DNA of 64,000 nucleotides from contig JASPKZ010007537.1 of assembly GCA_030220185.1 (NCBI GenBank), positions 83,501 through 147,500 on the forward strand, written 5' to 3'. The notes under the pieces are model-generated. The model searched no databases. It had not been told where the DNA came from and saw only the letters and a list, made by a program, of their open reading frames with translations. This document shows positions 54,697-64,000 of this stretch, in pieces. The position numbers and the translations under genes are program-made. Every line of letters begins with the position of its first letter. Position 1 is the first letter of the stretch. This stretch comes from Diploptera punctata. Lineage: Eukaryota; Arthropoda; Insecta; Blattodea; Blaberidae.

Positions 54697-54769
54697 GCTC
54701 AGACCGGGACTTGAACCCGGGACCCTTGGTTCTCCAGACCAAGTGCTCTACCAACTGAGCTACCTGAGC
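54697..54769 (-). other. tRNA-like segment T2, best structure
   Basis: Acceptor GCTCAGG/TCTGAGC pairs at all 7 positions (last G-U), D stem GCTC/GAGC, T stem CCGGG/CCCGG, variable part 4 bases. T-run TTTTT starts about 7 bases after the end, as for Pol III termination. The GGA anticodon on a short-variable-arm frame and the 6-bp anticodon stem argue against a normal tRNA-Ser. Confidence 0.65.
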
Positions 54770-54937
54770 AAGTACCGATCTAAACGCAAATCCTTCTCTA
54801 TATACATTGTAATTCCCGTCCACCAAATGCTATGAGATAGCTATGAGATAATGCAAGATAGAAGCATGGCTTCATAGCATTTGGTGGACGGGAATTACAA
54901 TGTATATAGAGAAGGATTTGCGTTTAGATCGGTACTT

Positions 54938-55010
54938 GCTCAGGTAGCTCAGTTGGTAGAGCACTTGGTCTGGAGAACCAAGGGTCCCGGTTTCAAGTCC
55001 CGGTCTGAGC
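54938..55010 (+). other. tRNA-like segment T3, inverted copy
   Basis: Same as T2 except a G-to-T change in the T stem (CCGGTTTCAAG). Also followed by TATAATTTTTC. Confidence 0.62.
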
Positions 55011-55371
55011 GTATAATTTTTCTCTTCAAATATGATTTATCCATCATTGAGATGTACGAAATCAATAATAATAACATTACAACTATAGATTTTAATAAAT
55101 CATAGAGGTAATTTATTCTGAGCAGTGAAAGACTTCGGGATTTCTGATAATTTAATCACATTGGTGATAGCAAGACTAGTCAACAATCAATGCCAATTTC
55201 AGATACAAAAGGAATTACATTAACAGTTAAAAATGACTTAACGTGATCGAAAACGAACCTGTATCGAAATTGTACAATCTTACTGTATTGTGTTACTTTG
55301 TAAATTAAAGACCTAAATTTCCAAGATCAGAAGTATATTTTCACATATCTTGAGTTTTCGACAAACTAGGT

Positions 55372-56270
55372 CTGGATCCCCGAACATCATCTGGCCATCT
55401 TTATCATAAGTAATGCCACGAGTGATTTCCAAATTATCGATAAATTCACGACTCACGAAGTGACGAGTGGATTTATGTAGAGAATTTGGAAATCAAGAGT
55501 GGCATTTGTTAGGACTATTTAACGAATAAAATTAAGCTGTTTACTCACAAATCATTATTTAACTATAGTTATTTTAAAATATTTATATATTTAATGTAAA
55601 CGGCGATGTTTGAAAACAAATGAGAAACGATAGGTACGCTTCATCTTCTTCTTTTGTTTATCACTGCAACCAGATCATACTATGTATTGCCAAAGGAACG
55701 CAATATTGTAAGAATGCTCTCTAGTGGAGAAAAAATGAAACACATCAAATTGTATATTAATTCATTTCTGATGTCGTATGATGTAAATATGACAATTATA
55801 TTTTTCTCGATTATTACCTGGGAAAAAATAAATTTAAGAAAGTGTAAACAGTGGTTTCTTTTTTTGGTGGTATAATAAATTGCTACAAATGTTTTTATAC
55901 TAACTCCTGCAAGCGCTATGTGTTGACATCTATGCACTATATATACAATCTGGTAGCCGCATTTCTTGCAGGCTCAGTCACTGCAAAATAATGGTCAGAC
56001 CTGTTCAGAATATTAAAAAGGAGGAGTTTTCTTTAACACTGATAAATATTTCGTGAAACACGACTCTGATTGGTTGTAAAACAGAAATCATTGAAACGTG
56101 ATTGGTCATTGACTCCCATTTGGGGCATGAGTTAAATAGTCATCAATATTATATTCGCCTAATTAGATTAAGTTTAGTTTAAGGTCTCTCCTGGCGCATC
56201 ATTACCATAATCAACTCACATATCATCGGGGCAGCGTAACCCCGCCTTCCAGACGTCCCGTGTAAATAAA
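55372..56270 (+). repeat. SINE tail E split by an HP repeat
   Basis: 55372-55406 (CCCCGAACATCATCTGGCC) and 56140-56270 (TTAGATTAAGTTTAGTTTAA, TAACCCCGCCTTCCAG) join as in the whole copy at 15095. Confidence 0.75.
55407..56139 (+). repeat. HP repeat copy 6 in SINE tail E
   Basis: TCA at 55404-55406 and 56140-56142. The whole tail-E copy reads CCATCATTATCATCACTAAC here, with one TTATCA. Full head palindrome and full middle. Confidence 0.85.
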
Positions 56271-56509
56271 TCCAGCAATAATTAAGAATATTTTTTGGTC
56301 CAAAACTGAATGAAAATGTTTACTTCACGAAAATAAAGTTTCAAAAATTTCTACATTACTCTTCATCTGTAGCCAATTGCTTTCAGATTTGTATCCGTTT
56401 CCGACAAGACTTTCTAGTTTCTTTTAATAAATATTTACATACAAAATGTATCCTTCGCAATACAATTTTCAATGTTTTTTTTATTTTTTTACATACTGAT
56501 AATATTCCC

Positions 56510-56853
56510 GTCCCGCGCCGTAGCCGAGCGGTTAAGGCAGGAAGCCTTGGCGCAGAGCTACGGGACTTGCGCTGGTTCGAGTCTCCATGGGGGAAGAAAT
56601 TTTCTCATGGTATTTCGGCCAGTATGGGACCGGTGCCCACCCAGCATCGTGAGGCAATTGGGTAGCTACAATAAGTAGCGGCTCCAGGTTGAGGAACCAG
56701 CTATAACGGCTGGGGGACTCGACATGCTAACCACATGTCACCCCTACACTGGCTGTTGATCGTCTACCTCTGTGATTGACACATGTGGATGTGAAGGGCC
56801 AGCAGCCGGCTGGTAAAAGGGCAACCGCTGAAAAGTGGAAAGACCCTCAATCG
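56510..56853 (+). repeat. SINE-B, 12-bp TSD
   Basis: GATAATATTCCC at 56498-56509 and 56854-56865. Box A TAGCCGAGCGG, box B GGTTCGAGTCT, 344 bp. Confidence 0.93.
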
Positions 56854-57024
56854 GATAATATTCCCACTTCTTTTCGCTCCCATGAGTCATCTGGTCATGA
56901 ATGTAGTTAAAATATTTCACAATTTTATCTAGAGAATTTCGTTTAAAAAAAAGTTGACGCAATAATACATTCATGTAAAAAAAAATTCAAAGCACCTCAC
57001 TGTAGTACGGTATTGTAGACATTT

Positions 57025-57165
57025 TGTTTATAATAAGGAAGAAGAAGACCAGGACGTCCACTCAAAAGACTTTTGGATGGTGTTTCTCTTGAGGCCGAAA
57101 CAGGTCAACAAATGGCCTAAATTCGTGAATATACTATGATGTTGATGATGATAATTTGTACGAAA
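57025..57165 (+). pseudogene. LINE-S 3' end
   Basis: Frame RRRPGRPLKRLLDGVSLEAE, TGQQMA-stop, then IREYTMMLMMI from the 3' UTR. Contains the GRP block and a (GAT)n tail. Confidence 0.68.
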
Positions 57166-57218
57166 CACACAGATATGTTATACATTATAAGTAATTACAA
57201 CTATATTCACTTCGATCA

Positions 57219-58322
57219 TATGTAGACTTCAAAAAAGCATATGATTCAATTAAGAGGGAGAAGTTGTATAGTATCCTGCTGGAGTTTGGAATTCCTAAAA
57301 AGTTAGTTAGACTTATACGAATGTGTCTAAATGGCTCAAAGAGTAGGGTGCGTGTAGGCAAAGAGTTTTCGGACACTTTTGAAATCCAGAATGGGTTGAA
57401 GCAAGGAGATGCACTATCTCCTCTACTATTTAATTTTGTACTAGAGCATGCCATTAACTCTTTGGAGAATAAAGAAGGCTTACAACTCAATGGTATGCTG
57501 ATGATGTAGTATTATTGGCCGATAGCGAGGAGATACTAAAGGACAACACGCACACACTATTGAGTAACACTAAGAAATTAGGACTGGAAGTAAATATCAA
57601 TAAAACTAAATATATGGTCACACGTAGAAATTCATTATATAATGGAAATGGACAGCTAATGACAAATGAGGGAAATTTTGAGGAAGTGGCTGAATTCAAA
57701 TACCTAGGAACAATAATTACAAATAGAAATGAGATGCACAAAGAAATTAAACATAGGCTCAATTCTGGAAGTGCGTGCTATTATGCATTACAGAGAATCT
57801 TGATGCCCCAACTCCTTTCAAAAAACGTTAAACTGAAAATATATAAAACTATTATTCTACCAGTTATATTATATGGGTGCGAAACATGGACTCTTACTTT
57901 AAGGGAGGAAATGAGATTACGAGTATTTGAGAATAAAGTACTTAGGAAAATTTTTGGACCAAAGAGAGATGAACAGACAGGTGAATGGAGAAGACTTCAT
58001 AACAATGAACTACATGGTCTTTATAGGAAGCCAGATATAATAAGAACAGTTAAGTCTCGTAGACTGCGATGGGCAGGACATGTTGCACGTATGAGGAATG
58101 AAAGACGTGGATGGAAGCTTCTTGTAGGAAAGCCAAAGGGAAGACGCCCAGTTGGTAGACCAAGAATGAGGTGGGAGAATAACATTAACTATGATTTGAG
58201 GGAAGTAGATTATACAGGGAATGATTGGAAAGCTTTAGCTCAAGATAGGGATGTATGGAGAGCTTATGTCCGCGCGGCCATGAACCTACGGGTTCGATAG
58301 TGCCAGTGAGTAAGTGAGTAAG
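57219..58322 (+). mobile_element. LINE-A, longest copy, 13-bp TSD
   Basis: TTCACTTCGATCA at 57206-57218 and 58323-58335. 5'-truncated inside the RT: YVDFKKAYDSIKREKLYSIL (first catalytic Asp), NGLKQGDALSPLLFNFVLEH, LQLNG, then a 19-base deletion against the copy at 15550 that shifts the frame just before the catalytic YADD. From there an unbroken 261-codon frame (57515-58300) continues to AMNLRVR-stop. Ends GTGCCAGTGAGTAAGTGAGTAAG. Confidence 0.93.
57515..58300 (+). pseudogene. LINE-A reverse-transcriptase C-terminal half, 261 codons
   Basis: Longest convincing frame of the window. MADSEEILKDNTHTLLSNTK follows the catalytic box (read in frame with it: YADDVVLLADSEE from 57484). Then KLGLEVNINKTKYMV, EFKYLGTIITNRNE, VILYGCETWTLTL, LRWAGHVARMRNERRGW, GRPRMRWENNINYDL, DWKALAQDRDVWRAYV. 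The Met used is internal to the family's long ORF, so it is a fragment, not a gene start. Recent, because it is unbroken and its TSD is perfect. Confidence 0.85.
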
Positions 58323-58335
58323 TTCACTTCGATCA

Positions 58336-58879
58336 CTTAATATAATTTAGCCTACTTGAAAGTGTGATGTTTATAGAGATGAAAGAATATTACATGAATA
58401 AAGAACTTATGTAATTGATAATGGATGTGAAGTATGATGTCTACACAATCTACGTTTGAGTAAGTACTTTTTTTTTAGCTAGTTGTGTAGTTATACCTGC
58501 GATAGTATAGTGGTTTACTTCAACCTATGATTCATTCTAGTATCATTGACTAATGAGTCAGCAAAGCCGGAGAAATCGAATTGACTGTGATATCACTATG
58601 ACAATACCCACGTACATAGAAATTATAAAGACACTCCCTATATGCATTACAAGTAAACAGAAAATATTTTACCTAAATCGGGAATTGAAACCAAGGTCTT
58701 CCAATTTAGGTAAAGAAATAATTTGTTGTATTAAAATGTAAGTAAGAATTGCATGGAAACAGCAAGACTGAGTAAGTAAATGCCAATGTCAACTCTGCTA
58801 TGTGCTTAAGATAATTTACAGGAAATTCAATTTATTTTACTCTTTCCTAACACTTTCCCAAATGCTTTTAATATAAACT
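58336..58879. other. No recognisable feature
   Basis: A 62-codon frame without motif; AT-rich. Confidence 0.5.
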
Positions 58880-59214
58880 CCTGGCACGACAGGCCTAGAA
58901 GGCCCTTAGTCTACCATCCGGCTGCTGACCTCAAATCCACACGTGTCAATCACAGAGGTAGATGATCATCAGCTAGTATAGGGGTGACATGTGGTCAGCG
59001 TGTCGAGTCCCCAGCCGTCATAACTGGTTTTCTCAACCTGGAGCCGCTACTTATTGTAGCTACCCAAATGCCTCACGATACTGGGTGGGCACCGGTCCTC
59101 TACTGGCGGAAATACCACGAGAAAATTTCTTCCCTCCATGGAGACTCGAACCAGCGCAAGTCCCGTAGCTCTGCGAAAGGCTTCCTGCCTTAACCACTCG
59201 GCTACGACGCGGGA
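58880..59214 (-). repeat. SINE-B
   Basis: Minus strand from CCCGCGTCGTAGCCGAGTGG, box B GGTTCGAGTCT, to TGTCGTGCCAG. No clear TSD. Confidence 0.88.
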
Positions 59215-59259
59215 CAAATGATTATAATTACTTTATTCAATTCCATTCAAAGTAATTTT

Positions 59260-59572
59260 GCCCGAGGGCAGCAGGTCTTTCACTGCAATCATAGCATTTT
59301 CACGCTATGCTTTGCAGCTTTACTAGGGAATTATAGGTGTGGTAGCTTCCCGTTGATTTCCACATCGGTGAAGAATGATGATGATGATGTTAAGGATGAT
59401 GATGGCCGGATGATTTTCGGGGACTGTTGGGCCCTAAGCTTCCTGACATTTGTCTTACAGGTGAGGATAAACCCCGAAGAAACCTCACCCAGTAGCCTGT
59501 TTCGACCGGGAATTGAACCCGGGCCCGCTGCGTGACAAGGCAGCACGCTACCTCGAGACCACAGCGGTGGAC
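59260..59572 (-). repeat. SINE-C, full length
   Basis: Head GTCCACCGCTGTGGTCTCGA, box B GGTTCAATTCCC, core, tail to GCAGTGAAAGACCTGCTGCC on the minus strand. Confidence 0.9.
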
Positions 59573-59767
59573 TTCATTCAATCAATGGATTGTTTTCACT
59601 ATTCATTCTTTATTTTCCTCTGTTTAATTTCTTCCTTTGTAGATATCTTTAAGTGCCCCAAAACCTTCCAAGACTTACAGAAAAACGACCTGACGGGAAA
59701 GCATTTTTAATACTAAGTTACATATATACTTTTTAGATCACACAAGGATATAGAGACATTACCTGGA

Positions 59768-60354
59768 CTATTTAACTCATGTCGCAAATGCTAGTCAATG
59801 ACCAATCACGTTTCAATGAATTCTGTTTTATACCAATGACAGTCGTGTTTCACCTCACTCTTTATCGATTTCCCTTTATCAGCTCCTGCTTTTGTTATAA
59901 AGAAAGCTCCTCCTTTTTTAATGTTCTGAACAGGTTAGACCATTATTTTTCTCCAATAAATACAATGAATATAGCAAATAATGAAAAGATTCCTTGATTT
60001 TACTGAGTTGTTTACTAAAAAAATAAATGAATAACCCGTAATGTTGATTGTGATATATAGTTTGATGTGTTTCATTATTTCTCCACTTGGGTGCACTCTT
60101 ACAATATTGCGATCTTATTTGGCAATAAATAATATGATCAAGGTGCAGTGAATGAACATAACCTCACATTTCTGATTTGTTTTCAAACATCGCCGTTTAC
60201 ATTAAATATATAAATATTTTAAAATAACTATAGTTAAACAATGATTTGTGAGAAAACAGCTTAATTCTATTCGTTAAATAGTCCTAACAAATGCCACTCA
60301 CTTCGTGAGTCGTGAATTTATCGATAATTTGGAAATCACTCGTGTTATTACTTA
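59768..60354 (-). repeat. HP repeat copy 7 (variant like copy 4)
   Basis: CTATTTAACTCATG at the left, then the variant middle (AGTTGTTTACT, CACTCTTACAATATTGC). The head palindrome has lost most of one arm. TGA follows at 60355-60357; the left flank is GGA. Confidence 0.8.
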
Positions 60355-60357
60355 TGA

Positions 60358-61001
60358 TAATTATGCTCAATGGCGGATAATATGTGACATCACGAGCATC
60401 GAATGGAAATGATAAAATGGGTAATTATAATGGTCAGATTATGTTCAGAAACAATTCGGGTCTTAAAATAGTTACAATTATATAATTAATAATTTTCTTA
60501 AGGGAGAGGAAAACACCTGAAAGTCACGCAGTTCTTACTAAAAATATATCCAACTGAACATGTTTTAGAGTAAGGGTATAATAAATAATAAAGTACAATT
60601 TAAAATATTTATATTAATAAGAAATATTAAATATATTAGAAAGGAAATTGAAATCCAACCTGTTATGATGAGCAATGCATTATAATTTTATGCAGTGAAA
60701 ATGTACTGCATCTAATTGAGGGGAGTCAATTTAACTGCATGAATAGTGGTCATATTGTATAGTAGTGAATTAATGAGGTAATCCATTTCTCAGAAGGTTT
60801 GACGGAAACACTCACATCTGTTGGGTGTACGTATTTCTTAGAAGCCACCTCACAAACTTCTTAATAACGGTTTTTATTCGCAATAATATTTTTTACAAAC
60901 TATCACAAAATTAATAGTTTGAATAATTCTGTTACTACGGATGAGACAAGTCTATTAATACTTTTACCATCAGCATTCATAAAAAAATGACTATATTAAT
61001 T
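60358..61001. other. No recognisable feature
   Basis: AT-rich; nothing recognised. Confidence 0.5.
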
Positions 61002-61238
61002 AAAATATATATACAGTCAATATGCCCATTTCACCAATTCATGTTTTTAAATGGTCAACAAGTTTCTACAGCCAAGCTGTCATTCTCAAGACCAGATATT
61101 GACTGAAGACAAAATTGATAATAATATTGTCTTCAGTCAATATCTGGTCTTGAGAATGACAGCTTGGCTGTAGAAACTTGTTGACCATTTTAAAACATTA
61201 ATTGGTGAAATGGGCATATTGACTGTATATATATTTTA
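61002..61238. repeat. Long inverted repeat, ~109-bp arms, 18-bp spacer
   Basis: Arms 61002-61110 and 61129-61238 with a few mismatches and short indels near AATTCATG/AATTAATG. Spacer AAAATTGATAATAATATT. Each arm has TTGAGAAT, a short stem, and GAAACTTG, in the order seen in the hammerhead-like cores at 42913 and 47900 but more decayed. Confidence 0.85.
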
Positions 61239-63016
61239 ATATTTTATCACCAAGAAGATCACTTGTGTATTAAAGACTATATTAATATTTGATATTCGCA
61301 AAACGTGAAGGTAACGTAAAGAAATTAGACATTTTGTCGTTTTTTAATTAATGCAATTTTTATTTAAGGTTTAAGCATGATAATTATTGTTATAATGAAA
61401 TTAAATTCATTAGTAGTAAGGAAATAAAACTATAAAATAATTAGTAAATCTATAAATACAATTAAAAAGTTAAACAATAACCTTTACAAACTGTGCTAAT
61501 TTCGTAATACTAAGGTTTATAACAGGAATGAGGTGGTAAGGCCTGGGCAAGGCATGGACTCTATGTATCTCAGGGTTGTGGATTTTCACCGTGGGATAAG
61601 GCGAGGTTCGAACTAAGGACAGCTGACATTAAGGAGGCTTACAGAGACAACACTGGTGTCAATTAAATGATATTTATTATATCATATGTAGCACAAGACA
61701 GTTTACAGTTCCAATTCCAGAACATTGGATTTGATTGGATATATTCCGGTATCTTTCACTTCGGAATGGTCGCAGGAATGCGAGTAGCGGTCGATATTGG
61801 ACCTATTTTATTATTATCGTGGCGATTCTATCGCGTTTTGGAACACTGATAATTACTGGTCTTCACACGACCTAAGGTGATATAACACCAGCACACTGAT
61901 GCTTTTAAGATAAACTTTTATAACTTGCCGTTCTTGGCCTAACACATTTCGTGTATCTAATGGGTCGCTTGCCTGCGACCGGTGAAATATACGAGTCCGC
62001 ACTGCCGAGGAACAGTTAATCCTGCGCGGAGTCTTATGTTAATTTTGTTCCACCCGGGAACCCATCCCGGAGTAGACTACTTTCCCGATATTCGGAATAT
62101 ATCCAACTCCATCTTACAAATACACTTTACAAGACCAATATTTTCATTGGCTGAACATACATAAAAAACGCCTTACTAGCAGAATACTATTTACTTATGG
62201 ACTCTGATTGGGCATTACGGTTCCCACTATAGTTCAACCAGAATCTCAGGATAATGATTGGTCGTGTATTTACAGGGTGTGATTTTCACACGCTGGTGAG
62301 AAGTTTATTAATTTACTGAAAACAGATGGACATAGTTTTTGGCTACTGTCGCCATCTCAACAGGCGGTCTAGTGCTTTTTTGACACATTTAAAGTTGACC
62401 GTCATTTATCTGTCTGGAAGGATGACTTCCGATTTACTTACATATGTCCATCTACAAAGAACTTGAGATACAATAGACAGAAATGCCTTTATGTATACTC
62501 AAGCGTAACAGATTGGTAAAAGTTTCTCACGAAACGTTTTCTGGAAAGTGTAACTACATATTCAATAATCAGTAATAATATACAATAATAAAATTAATTG
62601 GTGCAGTTATTTCTGCTACAGGTTTTAGACTATTATACCTTAATATTATGAAAATTTCTGGTTAGAATCTTAGGAATATTTAAGTTAAGAATAGATTAAT
62701 GAAATATACATGCTGAGTTGTCAAATATATATTTCATTTATTAACAATATGACAAATTATGTATCTATATTTTCTGGAGGTTTGACAAACTCGGGTAATT
62801 TCGTGATAGTATTAGAGCACTTCCTCTAAAAGTTTTAAGAAAATACATCCAAGGAGCGGTGTTATCACAAATATGTAAACACAGCAAGAAAGTAGACTTT
62901 CTGCTATCTACAAGACAGAAAAATATATTTTTTTCTTGCCAGTACAACTTCGTTACAAACGAAACAAAAAAATATACAACGAAATTATTCGTGTTACGAA
63001 ATTAGACGAGTTTTCC

Positions 63017-63018
<2 letters not shown>
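61239..63018. other. ~1.8 kb without recognisable feature
   Basis: No repeat match, TIR or convincing frame (all about 60 codons). A weak box-B-like GAGGTTCGAACTAAGG at 61603-61618 has no box A. Possibly single-copy or very old repeat. Confidence 0.5.

Positions 63019-63060
<42 letters not shown>
63019..63060. repeat. (TA)n microsatellite
   Basis: About 20 TA units just before a LINE-A 5' truncation point. Confidence 0.95.
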
Positions 63061-63063
<3 letters not shown>

Positions 63064-63408
63064 TATGAACAAACATGTGAATGGAGAAGACTACATAACA
63101 GTGAACTAAATGGTCTTTATAGAAAGCCAGATATAATAAGAACAGTTAAGTCTCGTAGATTGCGATGGGCAGGACATGTGGCACGACTGGGGAATGAAAA
63201 ACGTGCATTAAGCTTCATGTAGGAAAACCAGAGGGAAAACGCTCAGTTGGTAGACCAAGAATGAGGTGGGAGGATAACATTAACTATGATTTGAGGGAAG
63301 TAGATTATACAGGGAATGATTGGAACACATTAGCTCAGGATAGGGATGTATTGAGAGCTTATGTCTGCGCGGCCATGAACCTACGGGTTCGATAGTGCCA
63401 GTGAGTTA
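63061..63408 (+). pseudogene. LINE-A 3' end
   Basis: From TATGAACAAACATGTGAATGG to GCCAGTGAGTTAG. Frameshifts around GNEKRAL; tail very short. Confidence 0.82.
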
Positions 63409-63468
63409 GTTTTTATAGGAATGTTGCTTCCGTCCAATAATTATTGTGCGAATGAATATGGAAATGCT

Positions 63469-63746
63469 TACTTACTTACTGGCACTACCGAACCCGTAGG
63501 TTCATGGCCGCGCGGGCATAAGCTCTCCATACATCCCTATCCTGAGCTAATGCTTTCGAATCATTCCATGTATAATATACTTCCCTCAAATCATGAGCCT
63601 TTGACATGGGTTCCCTGAAGTAGTCCCCGCCCGGAGAACCGAATGGGGGACTATTTGACCTCCGGAAAATTTTACCCCAGTAGAACCCATGTCCGCATTT
63701 CTTGACGGTTGTATTTTTACGGTGAAAGATCGTCACTCTTTCGACC
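63469..63746 (-). mobile_element. Chimeric LINE-A insertion with 15-bp TSD
   Basis: GAATATGGAAATGCT at 63454-63468 and 63747-63761. In sense the last ~130 bases are LINE-A (to the AAGT tail), but the first ~150 (63598-63746; GACATGGGTTCTACTGGGG, GGAGGTCAAATAGTCCC) do not match LINE-A elsewhere here. Either an internally deleted copy keeping the 5' UTR or a template switch. Confidence 0.85.
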
Positions 63747-63761
63747 GAATATGGAAATGCT

Positions 63762-64000
63762 ATTTTCTTTATTTTGGAACACTAATTGTTAATGTTGTAT
63801 AAATCTATAAACCCCTATCAAAATTTAGGCGTATTTAGATCACATTGTATTTACTATTTTAGCCCAAATATATCTAGGCCCAAATATGTGTTAAAAAGAG
63901 GATAGGGCTATACATATTTGCCTAGAAATTTCCCGATCTACGAAAGAGTTAAGCAAATAATGAGACTGATTTCGTAGGGAATCTATAGGAGCAGTACGTG
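63762..64000. other. No recognisable feature
   Basis: Nothing recognised up to the window edge. Confidence 0.5.

Larger units (their letters stand above)
54188..55080. repeat. T array: tRNA-like units in tandem, then inverted
   Basis: Unit 1 (54188-54672, minus, with SINE-A inside), unit 2 (54673-54838, minus, partial) and unit 3 (54860-55080, plus). Each has a 73-base tRNA-like segment followed by TATAATTTTTCTCTTC, and a spacer with GGACGGGAATTACAATGTAT. Units 2 and 3 form an inverted repeat around about 54845. Confidence 0.8.

Noticed and set aside
54697..54769. Functional tRNA-Ser(GGA) gene
   Set aside because: No long variable arm, 6-bp anticodon stem, and it is part of a tandem/inverted repeated unit. 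Kept as tRNA-like.
54067..55105. Frames with VAQLVEHLVWRTKGPGFKS on both strands
   Set aside because: This is the translation of a tRNA-like segment (box A to box B), a well-known false protein.
28080..59218. Frames inside SINE-B and SINE-C copies (e.g. 28080-28262, 40332-40550, 56472-56678, 58984-59193, 59218-59581)
   Set aside because: They are reads through SINE sequence, differ among copies and have no coding signature.

Overview
Kind of DNA. This is nuclear DNA of an insect, and I see no host protein-coding gene in it. The tRNA-derived SINEs, the LINE whose product ends in VRAAMNLRVR with an (AAGT)n tail, and the mariner-type transposase remnants all match what I recall of cockroach genomes, most likely Periplaneta americana. 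That is from memory; no search was run. Almost every open frame is a decayed transposable-element fragment, a SINE or tRNA-like sequence read as protein, or a translated microsatellite.

Layout. 0-7 kb: SINE-A copies, decayed LINE ends, a reverse-transcriptase fragment with a damaged catalytic box (3.0-3.85 kb), two hairpin-headed (HP) repeats and a CACTG DNA element nested in an older repeat. 8-16 kb: LINE-A copies, one inserted in a CACTG element with a 16-bp target-site duplication (TSD); a CACTG element with coding remnants; a mariner-type element inserted in a LINE. 17-27 kb: LINE 3' ends of many families, several next to (AAT)n arrays. 27-36 kb: Repeat-D, SINE-B inside LINE-A, a hAT-like element with 8-bp TSD, a CACTG element split by LINE-F, and a ~0.7-kb purine-rich GGA/GCA tract. 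37-46 kb: SINE-B/C, paired HP repeats, a foldback element, a CACTG element carrying a hairpin insertion, and a transposase N-terminal remnant. 47-52 kb: a perfect 117-bp-arm palindrome, LINE-F, and an inverted pair of LINE-B copies. 53-60 kb: Repeat-D, a tandem/inverted array of tRNA-like units, an HP repeat, the longest LINE-A copy, SINEs. 60-64 kb: an 18-bp-spaced inverted repeat, about 1.8 kb with nothing recognisable, and two LINE-A ends.

How the parts relate. The SINEs carry Pol III box A/B promoters and presumably depend on LINE machinery. Many insertions can be ordered in time because empty or uninterrupted relatives lie in the same window. The two most notable things are (1) a DNA-transposon family with CACTG ends and 3-bp TWA TSDs whose copies carry the two ends of one uncharacterised protein, and (2) three inverted-repeat loci carrying related hammerhead-like cores, probably marks of Penelope-like retroelements. 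Family names (LINE-A to LINE-S, SINE-A to C, HP, CACTG, Repeat-D, T) are local labels.
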